Source: Villigracilis sp024434165 (GTDB taxonomy: Bacteria; Chloroflexota; Anaerolineae; Anaerolineales; Villigracilaceae). From it: a stretch of DNA of 64,000 nucleotides. The notes under the pieces were generated by a model. That model made no database searches. It worked only from the letters and a program-made list of their open reading frames with translations, and was not told the origin of the DNA. Shown here in pieces: positions 35,891 to 44,218 of the stretch. Position numbers and translations under genes: made by a program. Numbering within the stretch: the stretch's first letter is position 1; each line of letters starts with the position of its first letter. The stretch spans positions 34,355 through 98,354 of the forward strand of contig SZPK01000015.1 of the NCBI GenBank assembly GCA_030263665.1. The letters run 5' to 3'.

Positions 35891-37075
35891 TTATTTGACG
35901 CATCCGTCTCTTGTCAACGCCGCCACCTTTTCATCTGAAAAACCGAGCATTTCCTTCAAAACTTCCTTCGTGTGCTCCCCCATCAGCGGCGGCGGGAGGC
36001 GGTATGAGATGGGCGTACCTTCCATCTTAAGCGGCGAACCGACGAGGGGCAGCGACCCGATGGTGGGATGTTCCATCGTGATCAGCATTTCGCGCTCGCG
36101 CACGTGCGGCATGGCGAAGACCTGCTCGAAGTTGTTGATGGGTCCGCAGGGGAATTGGTCGCCGATCAGGCTCAGCCATTCAGCCGCCGTTTTTGACGCA
36201 AAGACCGGCTTGAGCAGGGAGATCAACGCTTCGCGGTTTTCCACACGCGCCGCATTGGTCGCAAAGCGGACATCCGCAGACCATTCGGGCTTGCCGATCA
36301 ACCTGCACAAGACCTCGAAGTGCCGGTCGTTCCCCACGGCGATGACGAACCAGTCGTCCTTCGCCTGAAAACTCTGATACGGGACGATGTTCGCATGAGC
36401 GTTGCCGTAGCGCCCGGGTAGTTTGCCCGAAATCAAAAAGTTGCTCGCCGTGTTTGCCAGCCAGCCAAGTTGGGAATCGAACAACGCAATATCGAGGTAT
36501 TGACCTTTCCCGGTCACGGTCCGCGCTTGTAATGCCGCGAGGATGGCAATGACCGCATTCTGCCCGGCGAACAAATCCGCCGCCGCCACGCCGACCTTCA
36601 TCGGCTCGCCCTCCGGTTCGCCGGTGATGCTCATAATCCCGCCCATTGCCTGGATCATGAAATCGTAGCCGGGTTTGTCGCGCAGGGGACCCGTCTGCCC
36701 GAAGCCGGAAATGGAGCAATACACCAATTGCGGGTTCTGTTTCGATAAGGTTTCAAAGTCCAAGCCGAATTTTTTCAACGTGCCCGGGCGGAAGTTTTCG
36801 ACCAGCACGTCGCTGTGCAGGGCAAGGTCGCGCAGGATGGCTTTGCCTTCCTCCGTTTTCAAGTTGACCACGATGCCGCGTTTGTTGCGGTTGACGCACA
36901 GGTAGTAGGCGCTCTCCCCGCCCGCAAACGGCGGACCCCAGCCGCGTGTCTCGTCGCCTTCGGGCGGCTCCACTTTGACGACTTCCGCTCCCAGGTCGCC
37001 GAGAACCATCGTACAATAAGGTCCAGCCAGCACGCGGCTGAGGTCGAGCACGCGAATGTTCTGCAAGGGCTGCAT
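35891..37075 (-). CDS. CoA transferase family III (CaiB/BaiF)
   Basis: 394 residues from the ATG at 37075, preceded by AGGAGTTCC; the frame is open to 37186 but that part is not family-like. IRVLDLSRVLAGPYCTMVLGDLGAEVVKVE is the hallmark opening. NRNKRGIVVNLKTEEGKAIL, DVLVENFRPGTLKKFGLDFE (with the catalytic Asp region near 170) and GYDFMIQAMGGIMSITGEPEG follow. It moves CoA between carboxylic acids. Substrate unknown. Divergent from the dihydroorotate-dehydrogenase-like gene. Confidence 0.92.
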   Translation of the reverse strand: MQPLQNIRVLDLSRVLAGPYCTMVLGDLGAEVVKVEPPEGDETRGWGPPFAGGESAYYLCVNRNKRGIVVNLKTEEGKAILRDLALHSDVLVENFRPGTLKKFGLDFETLSKQNPQLVYCSISGFGQTGPLRDKPGYDFMIQAMGGIMSITGEPEGEPMKVGVAAADLFAGQNAVIAILAALQARTVTGKGQYLDIALFDSQLGWLANTASNFLISGKLPGRYGNAHANIVPYQSFQAKDDWFVIAVGNDRHFEVLCRLIGKPEWSADVRFATNAARVENREALISLLKPVFASKTAAEWLSLIGDQFPCGPINNFEQVFAMPHVREREMLITMEHPTIGSLPLVGSPLKMEGTPISYRLPPPLMGEHTKEVLKEMLGFSDEKVAALTRDGCVK

Positions 37076-37203
37076 GGAACTCCTGATGTCATTGCGAGTG
37101 GCGCGCCGCGACGTGTGCCCGCAGGGGTAAGCAATCGCACGAACGCGGCGGAGGCTGCTTCGTCGGAAAAAGAGCCCTCCTCGCAACGATGTAAAAATAT
37201 GAT

Positions 37204-37959
37204 ATGAAACGCGACTTGTATTTTAGCAAACCTCTTATCAACGCGGCGGGGTCGCTGGGATTCTTTCCAGACATGCGGGGACTGGAAACCCCTGGCGGGC
37301 TGGAATTTGGCGCGTTCGTAACAAACCCCATCTCCCTCCGTCCGCGCCTGCCGGCAGCTCACCCGGCGGTGGTGGAATTTCCCGGCGGTTTTTTATTGCA
37401 CACAGGGCTGCCAAATCCCGGCTTTTATGCGGCATTGAAAAAGTATTCCGCAAAATGGAGCCGCGCCAGCCTGCCCATCATCGTTCACCTCATGGCGGAC
37501 CGCCCCGAAGAGACCCAGCGCATGGTGCGCGAACTTGAAAGCGTGGAGAATGTGATGGCTGCCCAATTGGGGTTTGCGCCGCTGCTGACCGATGACATCA
37601 TTCTGCTGACGCTGGAAATGTGTTTGGGGGAACTGCCGCTGATCTTCGCCCTCCCTCACGAACAGGTGCTGCCGCTGGGTCCAAAATTAATGGAAGGCGG
37701 CGCAAGCGCGATCAGCCTCGCTTCGCCGCGCGGGGCTGTTTATGATGAAGCGGGAAACCTGGTGACGGGAAGGTTGTACGGGCAGGCATTATTTCCGCGC
37801 GCACTGGAGGTGGTCCGCTCGGCGGCGATGATCGGGCTGCCGGTCATCGGGTCGGGCGGGGTGTGGTCGCAGGCGGATGCGGAGTCCATGCTCAGGGCGG
37901 GGGCAATGGCTGTCGAAACAGATGCCCGGCTTTGGGTCCCGAAAGAGGCGGACACCTGA
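37204..37959 (+). CDS. Dihydroorotate-dehydrogenase-like TIM-barrel protein
   Basis: 251 residues. LYFSKPLINAAGSLGF resembles the PyrD opening NPVxxAAGxxG; GAFVTNPISLRPR resembles the FMN site; PVIGSGGVWSQADAESMLRAGA is the class phosphate-binding end. It is shorter than true PyrD (about 300), and I do not see the usual catalytic Cys/Ser loop. A diverged FMN enzyme or degenerate paralogue is more likely than the pyrimidine-pathway enzyme. Confidence 0.7.
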   Translation: MKRDLYFSKPLINAAGSLGFFPDMRGLETPGGLEFGAFVTNPISLRPRLPAAHPAVVEFPGGFLLHTGLPNPGFYAALKKYSAKWSRASLPIIVHLMADRPEETQRMVRELESVENVMAAQLGFAPLLTDDIILLTLEMCLGELPLIFALPHEQVLPLGPKLMEGGASAISLASPRGAVYDEAGNLVTGRLYGQALFPRALEVVRSAAMIGLPVIGSGGVWSQADAESMLRAGAMAVETDARLWVPKEADT

Positions 37960-37975
37960 GAGGGGATGCCGCGGT

Positions 37976-38010
37976 AAAAAAAGAGCCCCGTCTCACGACG
38001 AGGCTCTTTC
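37976..38010 (-). terminator. Rho-independent terminator of the cold-shock gene
   Basis: On the minus strand AAAGAGCCTCGTCGTGAGAC pairs with GGGGCTCTTT and is followed by seven T residues. It lies 13 bases past the csp stop. Confidence 0.9.
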
Positions 38011-38022
38011 ATCAAGGTTCGG

Positions 38023-38232
38023 TTAGAGAACCACAACATCCGCGGCTTGCAAACCTTTGGGGCCTTTTTCGATACTGAATTCCACTTTCTGGCCTTCCTG
38101 CAGGTTCTTGAAGCCTTCACCGCGAATGGCGGAAAAGTGAACGAAGACGTCGGGACCGCCTTCACGTTCGATGAAACCATATCCCTTGGTCCCATTGAAC
38201 CACTTTACCGTGCCGATGATACGTTCAGCCAT
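38023..38232 (-). CDS. csp: Cold-shock domain protein (CspA family)
   Basis: 69 residues, the usual length. GTVKWFNGTKGYGFIEREGG holds RNP1 (KGYGFI) and DVFVHFSAI holds RNP2. A single-stranded nucleic-acid-binding chaperone of the cytoplasm. A strong CAGGAGGCAAAT ribosome-binding site precedes the ATG. It is a monocistronic unit, bounded by its own terminator downstream and the upstream gene's terminator in its leader region. Confidence 0.97.
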   Translation of the reverse strand: MAERIIGTVKWFNGTKGYGFIEREGGPDVFVHFSAIRGEGFKNLQEGQKVEFSIEKGPKGLQAADVVVL

Positions 38233-38288
38233 ATTTGCCTCCTGAGCAAAAGAAAAATTCGGGTGACGCAGTTGTATTCATCGGGTGG

Positions 38289-38323
38289 TAAAAAAATACG
38301 GCTCAGGTCTTGCTTTGAGCCGT
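38289..38323 (-). terminator. Rho-independent terminator of the nitroreductase gene
   Basis: On the minus strand ACGGCTCA and TGAGCCGT form an 8-bp stem (38323-38316 with 38305-38298), followed by a T-rich run. It ends the transcript of the 38388-38885 gene upstream of csp. Confidence 0.8.
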
Positions 38324-38387
38324 CGTCTTCTGCCGTTCCACAACGAAAACCTCTTGCATCCTTCAAGCCCAACTTTATCATGAATTT

Positions 38388-38885
38388 CTAATCTTGGCAA
38401 TTATTTGCCGGCTCCAGCAGCATGACCGGGATACGGCGGTGGGCGGCTCTTTGTTCGTATTTCTGGTAGCCTGCATAGAGGGCAACCGCTTTGCGCCAGT
38501 AGACTTCGCGCTCCCCGCCTTCGGTCTCCCGTGCGCAATAACTGCGCGGCACGCCGTTCAGCCAAACTTCACACCTGGGATGTTTCTTGAGGTTGTAATA
38601 CCAGCCCGGGTTGTGTTGGCGCCCGAAATTGGAACCGATCAACGCGATCTTTTCCCCATCCATTACGGCGACGAGAATTGACGTGTGCTTCGCGCCGGTC
38701 CTGGCGCCGGTGGTGACGACCTGGACGATGTTCCAGCCGAGGATTTCGGAGAGGCTGTGCCTGCCTTTGGTCAACCGGAGAATGAACCCATCCATGATGT
38801 GCGTGCGCGCGGCAAAGAACGCCGTGACGGGTTTGAGCATGAAAAAGCGGTGAAGCAGTCTTTGAATGAAGTTGGGTTTTTTCAT
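38388..38885 (-). CDS. Deazaflavin (F420)-dependent nitroreductase family protein
   Basis: 165 residues. VVTTGARTGAKHTSILVAVM is the Ddn-family F420/FMN-binding motif. NFGRQHNPGWYYNLKKHPRC and VWLNGVPRSYCARE complete the split-barrel fold. Such proteins use reduced F420 to reduce quinones or nitro compounds. Its presence suggests the host makes F420, which is common in Chloroflexota and Actinobacteria. It adjoins the dtd stop directly. Confidence 0.87.
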   Translation of the reverse strand: MKKPNFIQRLLHRFFMLKPVTAFFAARTHIMDGFILRLTKGRHSLSEILGWNIVQVVTTGARTGAKHTSILVAVMDGEKIALIGSNFGRQHNPGWYYNLKKHPRCEVWLNGVPRSYCARETEGGEREVYWRKAVALYAGYQKYEQRAAHRRIPVMLLEPANNCQD

Positions 38886-39323
38886 TCACTTTTCCAGCCA
38901 GATCGTGACGGGTCCGTCATTGTGGATTTCCACCTGCATGTGCGCGCCGAATTGACCGGTTTGAGTCGGCACGCCGTGGCTGCGCAGCAACTCGGCAAAG
39001 CGATTGACGAGCGGTTCGGCGGCTTCGGGCAGGGCGGCGTCAATAAAGGAAGGACGGCGTCCCTTGCGGGCATCGGCATAGAGTGTGAACTGGGAAACTA
39101 CAATCGCCTCTCCCCGGACCTCGAGCACAGACAGGTTACTCTTGCCTTGTTCGTCCTCGAAGATGCGCAGGTTGGCGATCTTCTCTGCGAGGAACTTCGC
39201 CTGCTCCTCCCCATCGCCGTGACCGATGCCCAATAAAATCAACAGACCCTTCCCAATGCTGGAAATGGTCTGTCCGTTGACGGTGACGCCGGCTTTGGAG
39301 ACTCGTTGAATGAGAGCGCGCAT
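38886..39323 (-). CDS. dtd: D-aminoacyl-tRNA deacylase
   Basis: 145 residues, the family length. MRALIQRVSKAGVTVNG, IVVSQFTLYADARKGRRPSF (the SQFTL substrate motif) and the C-terminal NDGPVTIWLEK are diagnostic. It hydrolyses D-amino acids mischarged on tRNA. Confidence 0.96.
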   Translation of the reverse strand: MRALIQRVSKAGVTVNGQTISSIGKGLLILLGIGHGDGEEQAKFLAEKIANLRIFEDEQGKSNLSVLEVRGEAIVVSQFTLYADARKGRRPSFIDAALPEAAEPLVNRFAELLRSHGVPTQTGQFGAHMQVEIHNDGPVTIWLEK

Positions 39324-39330
39324 GGGGGAG

Positions 39331-39416
39331 TGTTACGTACACAAAGTAGACAAGTAGATAGGTACACAAGCAGACAGATATGCACAACCTGTTTACTTGT
39401 TTACCTGTTTACATTC
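39331..39416. repeat. Imperfect palindromic GTAAACA/TAGACAAG repeat
   Basis: Tandem near copies of ACTTGT-TTAC on the right half face GTAGACAAGTAGATAG-type copies on the left half, so the 86-base gap between trpS and dtd can fold on itself. No gene is present. It may be another dispersed intergenic element. Confidence 0.5.
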
Positions 39417-40403
39417 TCACGGCAGTTTCATCGCTTCGCGGACTTCCATCATCGTCTTCTGCGCGATGGCGCGGGCGCGTTTTCCGCCGTCATCGAGGAC
39501 ATCCTGCACGTAGCCGGGCTTTGCCTCCAGTTCGGCGCGTTTGGCGCGGAAGGGCTCGAGATGTTTGTTGAGGTTGCCGGCAAAGCGCAGTTTGCAATCC
39601 ACGCAGCCGATGCCCGCGCGGCGGCACTCGGTGTTGATCATGTCCACCTCCTCCTGCGGGGAGAAAATCTTGTGCATGGTGAACACGTTGCAGACATCGG
39701 GGTTGCCGGGGTCGGTCCTGCGCTGGCGCGCCGGGTCGGTGACCATTTCACGCACGCGCCGGGTGGTTTCTTCGGCGGTGGAGGCAAGTTCGATGTGGTT
39801 GTTCAGGCTCTTGCTCATCTTGTCTTTGCCGTCAATGCCGACCACCTTCAAAACTTCGGTGTGCTTTACCTGCGGCTCGATCAACACCTGGGTATTGAAG
39901 CGGTAATTGAACGAACGCACGGTCTCGCGGGCGAATTCAAGGTGCGGAGCCTGGTCAATGCCGACGGGAACGATGTCCGTTTTGTAGAGGACGATGTCCG
40001 CCGTCATCAGGACGGGATATCCGAGCAAGCCGTAGTTGACGTTATCCGGCTGTTGGCGCACTTTTTCCTTGAAGGTCGGCAGGTCGGTCAGTTTGCCGAA
40101 CGGCGTGACCATCGAAAGATAGGTGTGCAGTTCCATCACTTCGGGAACGTGCGATTGAACGAACAGGATCGCCTCCTCCGGGCGGATGCCCGCGGCGAGC
40201 CAGTCCAGCGCCATTTCGAACGTATTCTGTTTCAGGTTTTCGGTGGTCTCCACCGTCGTCAGCGCGTGGACGTCCACGATGCAGTACACGCAGTCATAGT
40301 CCGCCTGAAGCGCCACGTAGTTTTGAATCGCGCCGAGATAGTTCCCCAAATGCTGTCGTCCTGTGGGGCGCGCGCCTGAAAATACTCGTCCTTTTTTTGC
40401 CAT
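39417..40403 (-). CDS. trpS: Tryptophan--tRNA ligase
   Basis: 328 residues. RVFSGARPTGRQHLGNYLGA contains the class I HIGH-like signature and DKMSKSLNN the KMSKS loop. NYGLLGYPVLMTADIVLYKT and VGIDQAPHLEFARE are the tryptophan and ATP pocket motifs of bacterial TrpRS. Single-gene unit on this strand. Confidence 0.96.
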   Translation of the reverse strand: MAKKGRVFSGARPTGRQHLGNYLGAIQNYVALQADYDCVYCIVDVHALTTVETTENLKQNTFEMALDWLAAGIRPEEAILFVQSHVPEVMELHTYLSMVTPFGKLTDLPTFKEKVRQQPDNVNYGLLGYPVLMTADIVLYKTDIVPVGIDQAPHLEFARETVRSFNYRFNTQVLIEPQVKHTEVLKVVGIDGKDKMSKSLNNHIELASTAEETTRRVREMVTDPARQRRTDPGNPDVCNVFTMHKIFSPQEEVDMINTECRRAGIGCVDCKLRFAGNLNKHLEPFRAKRAELEAKPGYVQDVLDDGGKRARAIAQKTMMEVREAMKLP

Positions 40404-40420
40404 TTGTTAGTCCTTGTTTT

Positions 40421-40531
40421 ACCACGAAGGACACGGAGAGCACGAAGGGATTAGGAAGAATTCCTTTGTGTACTTTGCCTGCACTGCCGTTCGCTGCGCA
40501 GGCGCACGTGTGACCTTTGTGTTTGGATTTT
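40421..40531. repeat. Imperfect palindromic intergenic element (CACGAAGGACAC family), second copy
   Basis: CACGAAGGACAC at 40423-40434 and CACGAAGG just after it face CCTTTGTGTAC and GACCTTTGTGTTT on the right side. This is the same architecture as at 27886-28050. It fills the space upstream of trpS and ends beside the SelW-like gene. Confidence 0.6.
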
Positions 40532-40533
40532 TT

Positions 40534-40773
40534 TCAATCAACCATCTTCGAAATCAGCCCCAGTATCTCACCGGCTTCGGCGTGACGTTTGGTCTGCAAT
40601 TTGGAGTAGAGCAGCCTCCCGTTCACGCTGACCTCGAACTTGCCGCCGTCCGAAGGAACGAGGGTCAGCGTTTCGATGACGTGCTCGTACTCCTTCAGCA
40701 GTTCCTCCGCCAGGCTCACGGCCCGGCCCATGTAATGTCAGACCGCGCAGTAGACGATTTCGATTTTGAGCAT
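40534..40773 (-). CDS. SelT/SelW/SelH-family (Rdx) selenoprotein with in-frame UGA
   Basis: 79 residues if UGA codon 12 (40740-40738) is read as selenocysteine. The sequence opens MLKIEIVYCAVUHYMGRAVS, giving the CxxU redox motif (Cys9, Sec12) of SelW-like proteins. GGKFEVSVNGRLLYSKLQTKRHAEAGE matches the family C-terminal half. A start at the downstream codon would drop the beta1-CxxU-alpha1 unit. A GC-rich stem-loop at 40709-40727 lies about 13 bases past the UGA, at a spacing suitable for a bacterial SECIS. The alternative is a Cys form with a nonsense change (TGA from TGC or TGT). No Sec machinery is visible in this window. Confidence 0.75.
40709..40727 (-). promoter_or_regulatory. Candidate bacterial SECIS hairpin
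   Basis: On the minus strand GCCGGGC (40727-40721) pairs with GCCTGGC (40715-40709), with one G-U pair, around the 5-base loop CGTGA. The loop centre is about 20 bases after the UGA, inside the range known for SelB-binding hairpins, and carries a GU. Confidence 0.5.
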
Positions 40774-40817
40774 GAGGTTTTCCAGAAGACCTCCCGGGTC
40801 TGTGAGTTTATAAGAAA

Positions 40818-40823
40818 ATTATA
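40818..40823 (-). promoter_or_regulatory. Consensus -10 box upstream of the SelW-like gene
   Basis: TATAAT on the minus strand about 45 bases before the ATG at 40773. No good -35 was found at 16-18 bases. It is back to back with the fmdB promoter. Confidence 0.4.
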
Positions 40824-40842
40824 ACATGCCGCCTCAAAGGGC

Positions 40843-40871
40843 TTGCCACGCCATGATAAGGGGACTATAAT
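40843..40871 (+). promoter_or_regulatory. Sigma-70-type promoter of the FmdB gene
   Basis: TTGCCA (40843-40848) and TATAAT (40866-40871) are separated by exactly 17 bases. The predicted start is near 40878, about 45 bases before the ATG. Confidence 0.7.
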
Positions 40872-40921
40872 GCCGCAGTCGTATTCGAGGAAAGTTATTG
40901 CAAGAGCAAGGAGAAGTTCGT

Positions 40922-41173
40922 ATGCCCGTCTATACCTATCGCTGTGAGAATTGCGGAATCCAGTTCGAGCGCCAGCAATCCTTCACCGATGCCCCACTGA
41001 AGACCTGCCCCGAGTGCCGCAGGAAGGCGCTCAAGAAGGTCATCACCCCCACCAAGGTCATCTTCAAGGGGTCGGGGTTCTATGCCACCGACCATAGATC
41101 GCCGTCGGGCGATGCGAGTTCATCGAAGAAGGGCGATGCCGAGAGCAAACCCTCTTCCGAAAAGTCGGACTAA
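40922..41173 (+). CDS. FmdB-family zinc-ribbon protein
   Basis: 83 residues from the ATG at 40922 with AAGGAG upstream. MPVYTYRCENCGIQFERQQS and KTCPECRRKALKKVITPTKVIFKGSGFYATDH match the FmdB regulatory-protein ribbon (C8, C11 and the later CxxC pair). The tail is charged and low in complexity. The family role is poorly defined; possibly ribosome or transcription related. Confidence 0.93.
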   Translation: MPVYTYRCENCGIQFERQQSFTDAPLKTCPECRRKALKKVITPTKVIFKGSGFYATDHRSPSGDASSSKKGDAESKPSSEKSD

Positions 41174-41192
41174 ACCCGGCAAACACCCCAGG

Positions 41193-41221
41193 CGCGACGA
41201 GACCCGTCGCGTTTATTTTTT
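41193..41221 (+). terminator. Rho-independent terminator after the FmdB gene
   Basis: CGCGACG and CGTCGCG form a 7-bp stem with a 5-base loop, followed by GTTTATTTTT-type T run. It lies 20 bases after the stop. Confidence 0.88.
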
Positions 41222-41230
41222 AAGAGCAAT

Positions 41231-42850
41231 TCATTGGAAGGCATACAGGCGCATCTTCCCGCGCTGACCGATGAAGCGCAGACCGAGCGCTTCGAGGTCC
41301 ACCTCGTCGTTGTAGAGGGGCGGGAAGATTTCGCCGCGATAATGGCTGTTCTGCGAGAGGACGAGAAAGCGAATCCCCTGCTCGCGGCAGGCGGAGGCAA
41401 AGGCTTCCCACGAGTCGTTGGGGATGGCGGGAAATTCCTCGGCATAACCCCATACCCAGCCCGCCGACCAGTTGCCGATCTGGCGCGAACGGTACGGCAT
41501 GGTGGTTGGGGTGTAGAAATCGTAACGGTCTGCAAAAATCTCGGTCGGGGAGGTCATGCCGTTGCTGCGCAAGGTCTGTTCGATGACCGAAAGCACTTTG
41601 CGCTCGGCGTATGCGGCGCGGATCAAGCCGATGTCGTACTCTGCCCAGCGATAAAACACCCGAAAGCCCGCTGCAATGAACAAAACCGCAATGCCCCACT
41701 CCACCCAGCGGCTCGAAAAACGGACGTGTTTTTTTCCCAGATCGGTCAGCGTGGCGAGCAAAACCGCCGCCGAAGGCAGGTACACGCTCATCAGGATAAC
41801 CGGCGAACGTGCGCTGTCGCTCAGGGAGATGGGAATGGCGTACAACACGATGAAAACCAGCGAGAAAAGGGAAAAGCGCGCGTACCGTCCCTTCGGCGAG
41901 AGGAGAAAAGCCAGCGCCGCCGCCCAGATATGAGAAATAAAGTAGAGAAAGAAAGGTTTGTATAAACCAAACGCGCGGGCGGGGTCTTCGGCAATCGTCT
42001 GGAACAACGAGAAGCCTTCAAGGTCGGCGGGCGTGAGCGGGTTGGTCATATCCATCCCGTAAAAGAATTTATATAAATTGAACGCCTGCCCGGTCTCGAA
42101 TGCGCCGTGACCGGAGATGAGGTTTACGACCGCCTGCAAACCCGCCACCGCCGCGAGCGAAGCCGCCATCCACAAACGCGGACGGGTGGGATGCAGTCCT
42201 TTCAGCAGGATGTAACCGACCGCAACGGCAACGATGGAGACGGCAGCGTGCGTGCGCCAGAGGAAGGAAAGACCGAGCGAGATACCGGCAAGGATGAAAC
42301 GGGCATCCAAAGCCTGAAGGTCATGGACGGCAGCAACTTGTCCTTGCAGAGGATGTGTGCCGCCGCTGCGAGATACATCTTGCGGTACCGGATCAAACCA
42401 ATCCCTGCACAAAAGGAAAACCGCAAACGCCGTGAATGCCGCCGCGCCGATGTCGGGGCTGAGGGTGTTGGCGTTTTGAAAGACGAAAGGCGCGGCAATG
42501 GAGGAATAGAACGCAACGAGCGTGGCGGGAACAGATCGGGCGCAGGAAACCAGCGTCGAAACAGAGGCAACTAAAAGTCCGGCAAGAAGCGCATTCAACA
42601 AATACGAAAGCGGAAGCACGTACGTGAACGGCATCTGCCCGATCAGGAAGGCATATCCAAACGGATAAAACCCGTTGTAGAGCGACTCGGGCTGAGCCAG
42701 CGTCATGCGCCTGCCGTAATAGAGGATGTTCCAATAGTCGTTGCTCAGCGCGTGAAATTGAATGGAATTGCCAATCGCAAAGGTCAACCCCGCGCCAACG
42801 GCAAAGAACAAAAGGAACAACCGGAAATGCGGTCCGAGAATTTTTTTCAT
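41231..42850 (-). CDS. Polytopic membrane glycosyltransferase-like protein (GT39/DUF2029-like)
   Basis: 539 residues from the ATG at 42850, which overlaps the stop of the upstream transporter (ATGA). About 10-12 TM helices are present; IRFLVLSQNSHYRGEIFPPL is in the soluble C-terminal part. The pattern resembles lipid-linked-sugar glycosyltransferases of the GT-C fold. The expected acidic DE/DD motif in the first loop is not clear, so the assignment is tentative. Confidence 0.6.
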   Translation of the reverse strand: MKKILGPHFRLFLLFFAVGAGLTFAIGNSIQFHALSNDYWNILYYGRRMTLAQPESLYNGFYPFGYAFLIGQMPFTYVLPLSYLLNALLAGLLVASVSTLVSCARSVPATLVAFYSSIAAPFVFQNANTLSPDIGAAAFTAFAVFLLCRDWFDPVPQDVSRSGGTHPLQGQVAAVHDLQALDARFILAGISLGLSFLWRTHAAVSIVAVAVGYILLKGLHPTRPRLWMAASLAAVAGLQAVVNLISGHGAFETGQAFNLYKFFYGMDMTNPLTPADLEGFSLFQTIAEDPARAFGLYKPFFLYFISHIWAAALAFLLSPKGRYARFSLFSLVFIVLYAIPISLSDSARSPVILMSVYLPSAAVLLATLTDLGKKHVRFSSRWVEWGIAVLFIAAGFRVFYRWAEYDIGLIRAAYAERKVLSVIEQTLRSNGMTSPTEIFADRYDFYTPTTMPYRSRQIGNWSAGWVWGYAEEFPAIPNDSWEAFASACREQGIRFLVLSQNSHYRGEIFPPLYNDEVDLEALGLRFIGQRGKMRLYAFQ

Positions 42851-44091
42851 CAAGCCGTTTTCAAAGACGCGGCTTTCCTGCTCATCCACACAAAAACAAC
42901 CGTCAGTGGAATCAACGCCACCGCCGCGCTGACGTACGCCATCATGTTATAGCCGAGCGACGCAAAAATGAAACCGCTTTCCAGGCTGCCGAGCGCCGAG
43001 GCAAGCCCCACCAGCAAATCGTTGAAGCCCTGCGTGCGCGCGCGTTCCAGCGGCGAGAGTTGGTCGGCAAGCAGGGTCGAACCGCCCACGTAACAGAAGT
43101 TCCAGCCCAAGCCGAGCAAAAACAACGCCACGCCGAGCGGCAGGACATCCGGGGAGATCGTCGCCGCCAGGCAGGCAGCCACCAGTGTGGCAGAGCCAGC
43201 CAGAATCACGCGCCCCCGCCCGAAGCGGTCTGCGAGGCGCCCCGACACAATCGAAAACGCAAACATGCCGAACGTGTGCGATGAAATCACCGTGGAAATA
43301 TCGGTCAGGTCGTGGTTGTGCCCGCGCATGTGCAGCGAGGTGATGACCATGACAAGCACCATCACCATCTGACCAAGCACCATGCTGATGACCGCCACCA
43401 GCGCCGCGGGCTGACGCAAGATCTGAAGCACGCTTCGCATTTCGCCGTTGGTTGTTCTTGTTTCCGGGAATTGTTCCGCCACCTGTTTGCCGATCTCTCT
43501 GGGGTCGGGGCGCAGACCGAAGAACACCACCGCCGCCCCCACCGCAAACAAGACCGCCGCCACAAGATACGCGCCAGCCAGTTCGTCCACGCCCCAGGAG
43601 CCGACAACCGCGCCTGCGGGTCCCGCCACGAACGGACCGACGACCGAGCCGACCGTCCCGCCGATGACCACGTTGGAGATGGCGCGCCCGCGATGTTCGG
43701 GCTTGTTCACTTCCGCCGCCGCAAAGCGGCCCAGCTGCACCGCCGCGTTGGCGACGCCCATCAGCACCATGCCGAGCAGGAAGAACGGGAAGGAATGAAT
43801 CGCAATCGCATAAAACGTCACGCCCGCGCCGATCGTCCCTGTAACGAGTCCGCTGGTCAAACCGCCGCGCCGTCCGATCGCGTCGAAGACGTAACCCCAC
43901 AGAAACGCCGAAAATGCGCCCGCGAGCAGATACACTGCCGTCGGCACGCCCGCCCAACTGGAGTTCTGGCTGAGCTCCTTGCCGACGATGGCGTTGAGCG
44001 TCGCCGCCGCAATGAACCCGGCGGAAGCGAGGGATTGCTGGGCAAAGAGAATACCGGTAATTTTCCTTGCAATGGATTCGAGGTTGTTCAT
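42850..44091 (-). CDS. MFS transporter
   Basis: 413 residues from the ATG at 44091 (CAGGA upstream); the frame is open to 44358 but that extension runs through the dispersed repeat and is not protein-like. Twelve TM helices are expected. AFSAFLWGYVFDAIGRRGGLTSG is the loop 2-3 MFS motif, and ADRFGRGRVILAG its counterpart in the second half. Substrate unknown. Translationally coupled to the next gene. Confidence 0.88.
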   Translation of the reverse strand: MNNLESIARKITGILFAQQSLASAGFIAAATLNAIVGKELSQNSSWAGVPTAVYLLAGAFSAFLWGYVFDAIGRRGGLTSGLVTGTIGAGVTFYAIAIHSFPFFLLGMVLMGVANAAVQLGRFAAAEVNKPEHRGRAISNVVIGGTVGSVVGPFVAGPAGAVVGSWGVDELAGAYLVAAVLFAVGAAVVFFGLRPDPREIGKQVAEQFPETRTTNGEMRSVLQILRQPAALVAVISMVLGQMVMVLVMVITSLHMRGHNHDLTDISTVISSHTFGMFAFSIVSGRLADRFGRGRVILAGSATLVAACLAATISPDVLPLGVALFLLGLGWNFCYVGGSTLLADQLSPLERARTQGFNDLLVGLASALGSLESGFIFASLGYNMMAYVSAAVALIPLTVVFVWMSRKAASLKTA

Positions 44092-44218
44092 TAGAATTCC
44101 TGTTTTCAAAGATGGGGGAAGTATAACAAAAGTGAGGGTCAGTGACCAATTGTCAGTAGTTAACCCGAGTTGCTGCCTTGGTTTCAAGAGGCTTCCCCCA
44201 CCCCAAACAAGGTTATAT

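Noticed and set aside
41231..41710. Overlapping minus-strand frame of 159 codons within the membrane glycosyltransferase gene
   Set aside because: It is an out-of-frame shadow rich in Arg/His; the membrane protein frame continues unbroken through the region.
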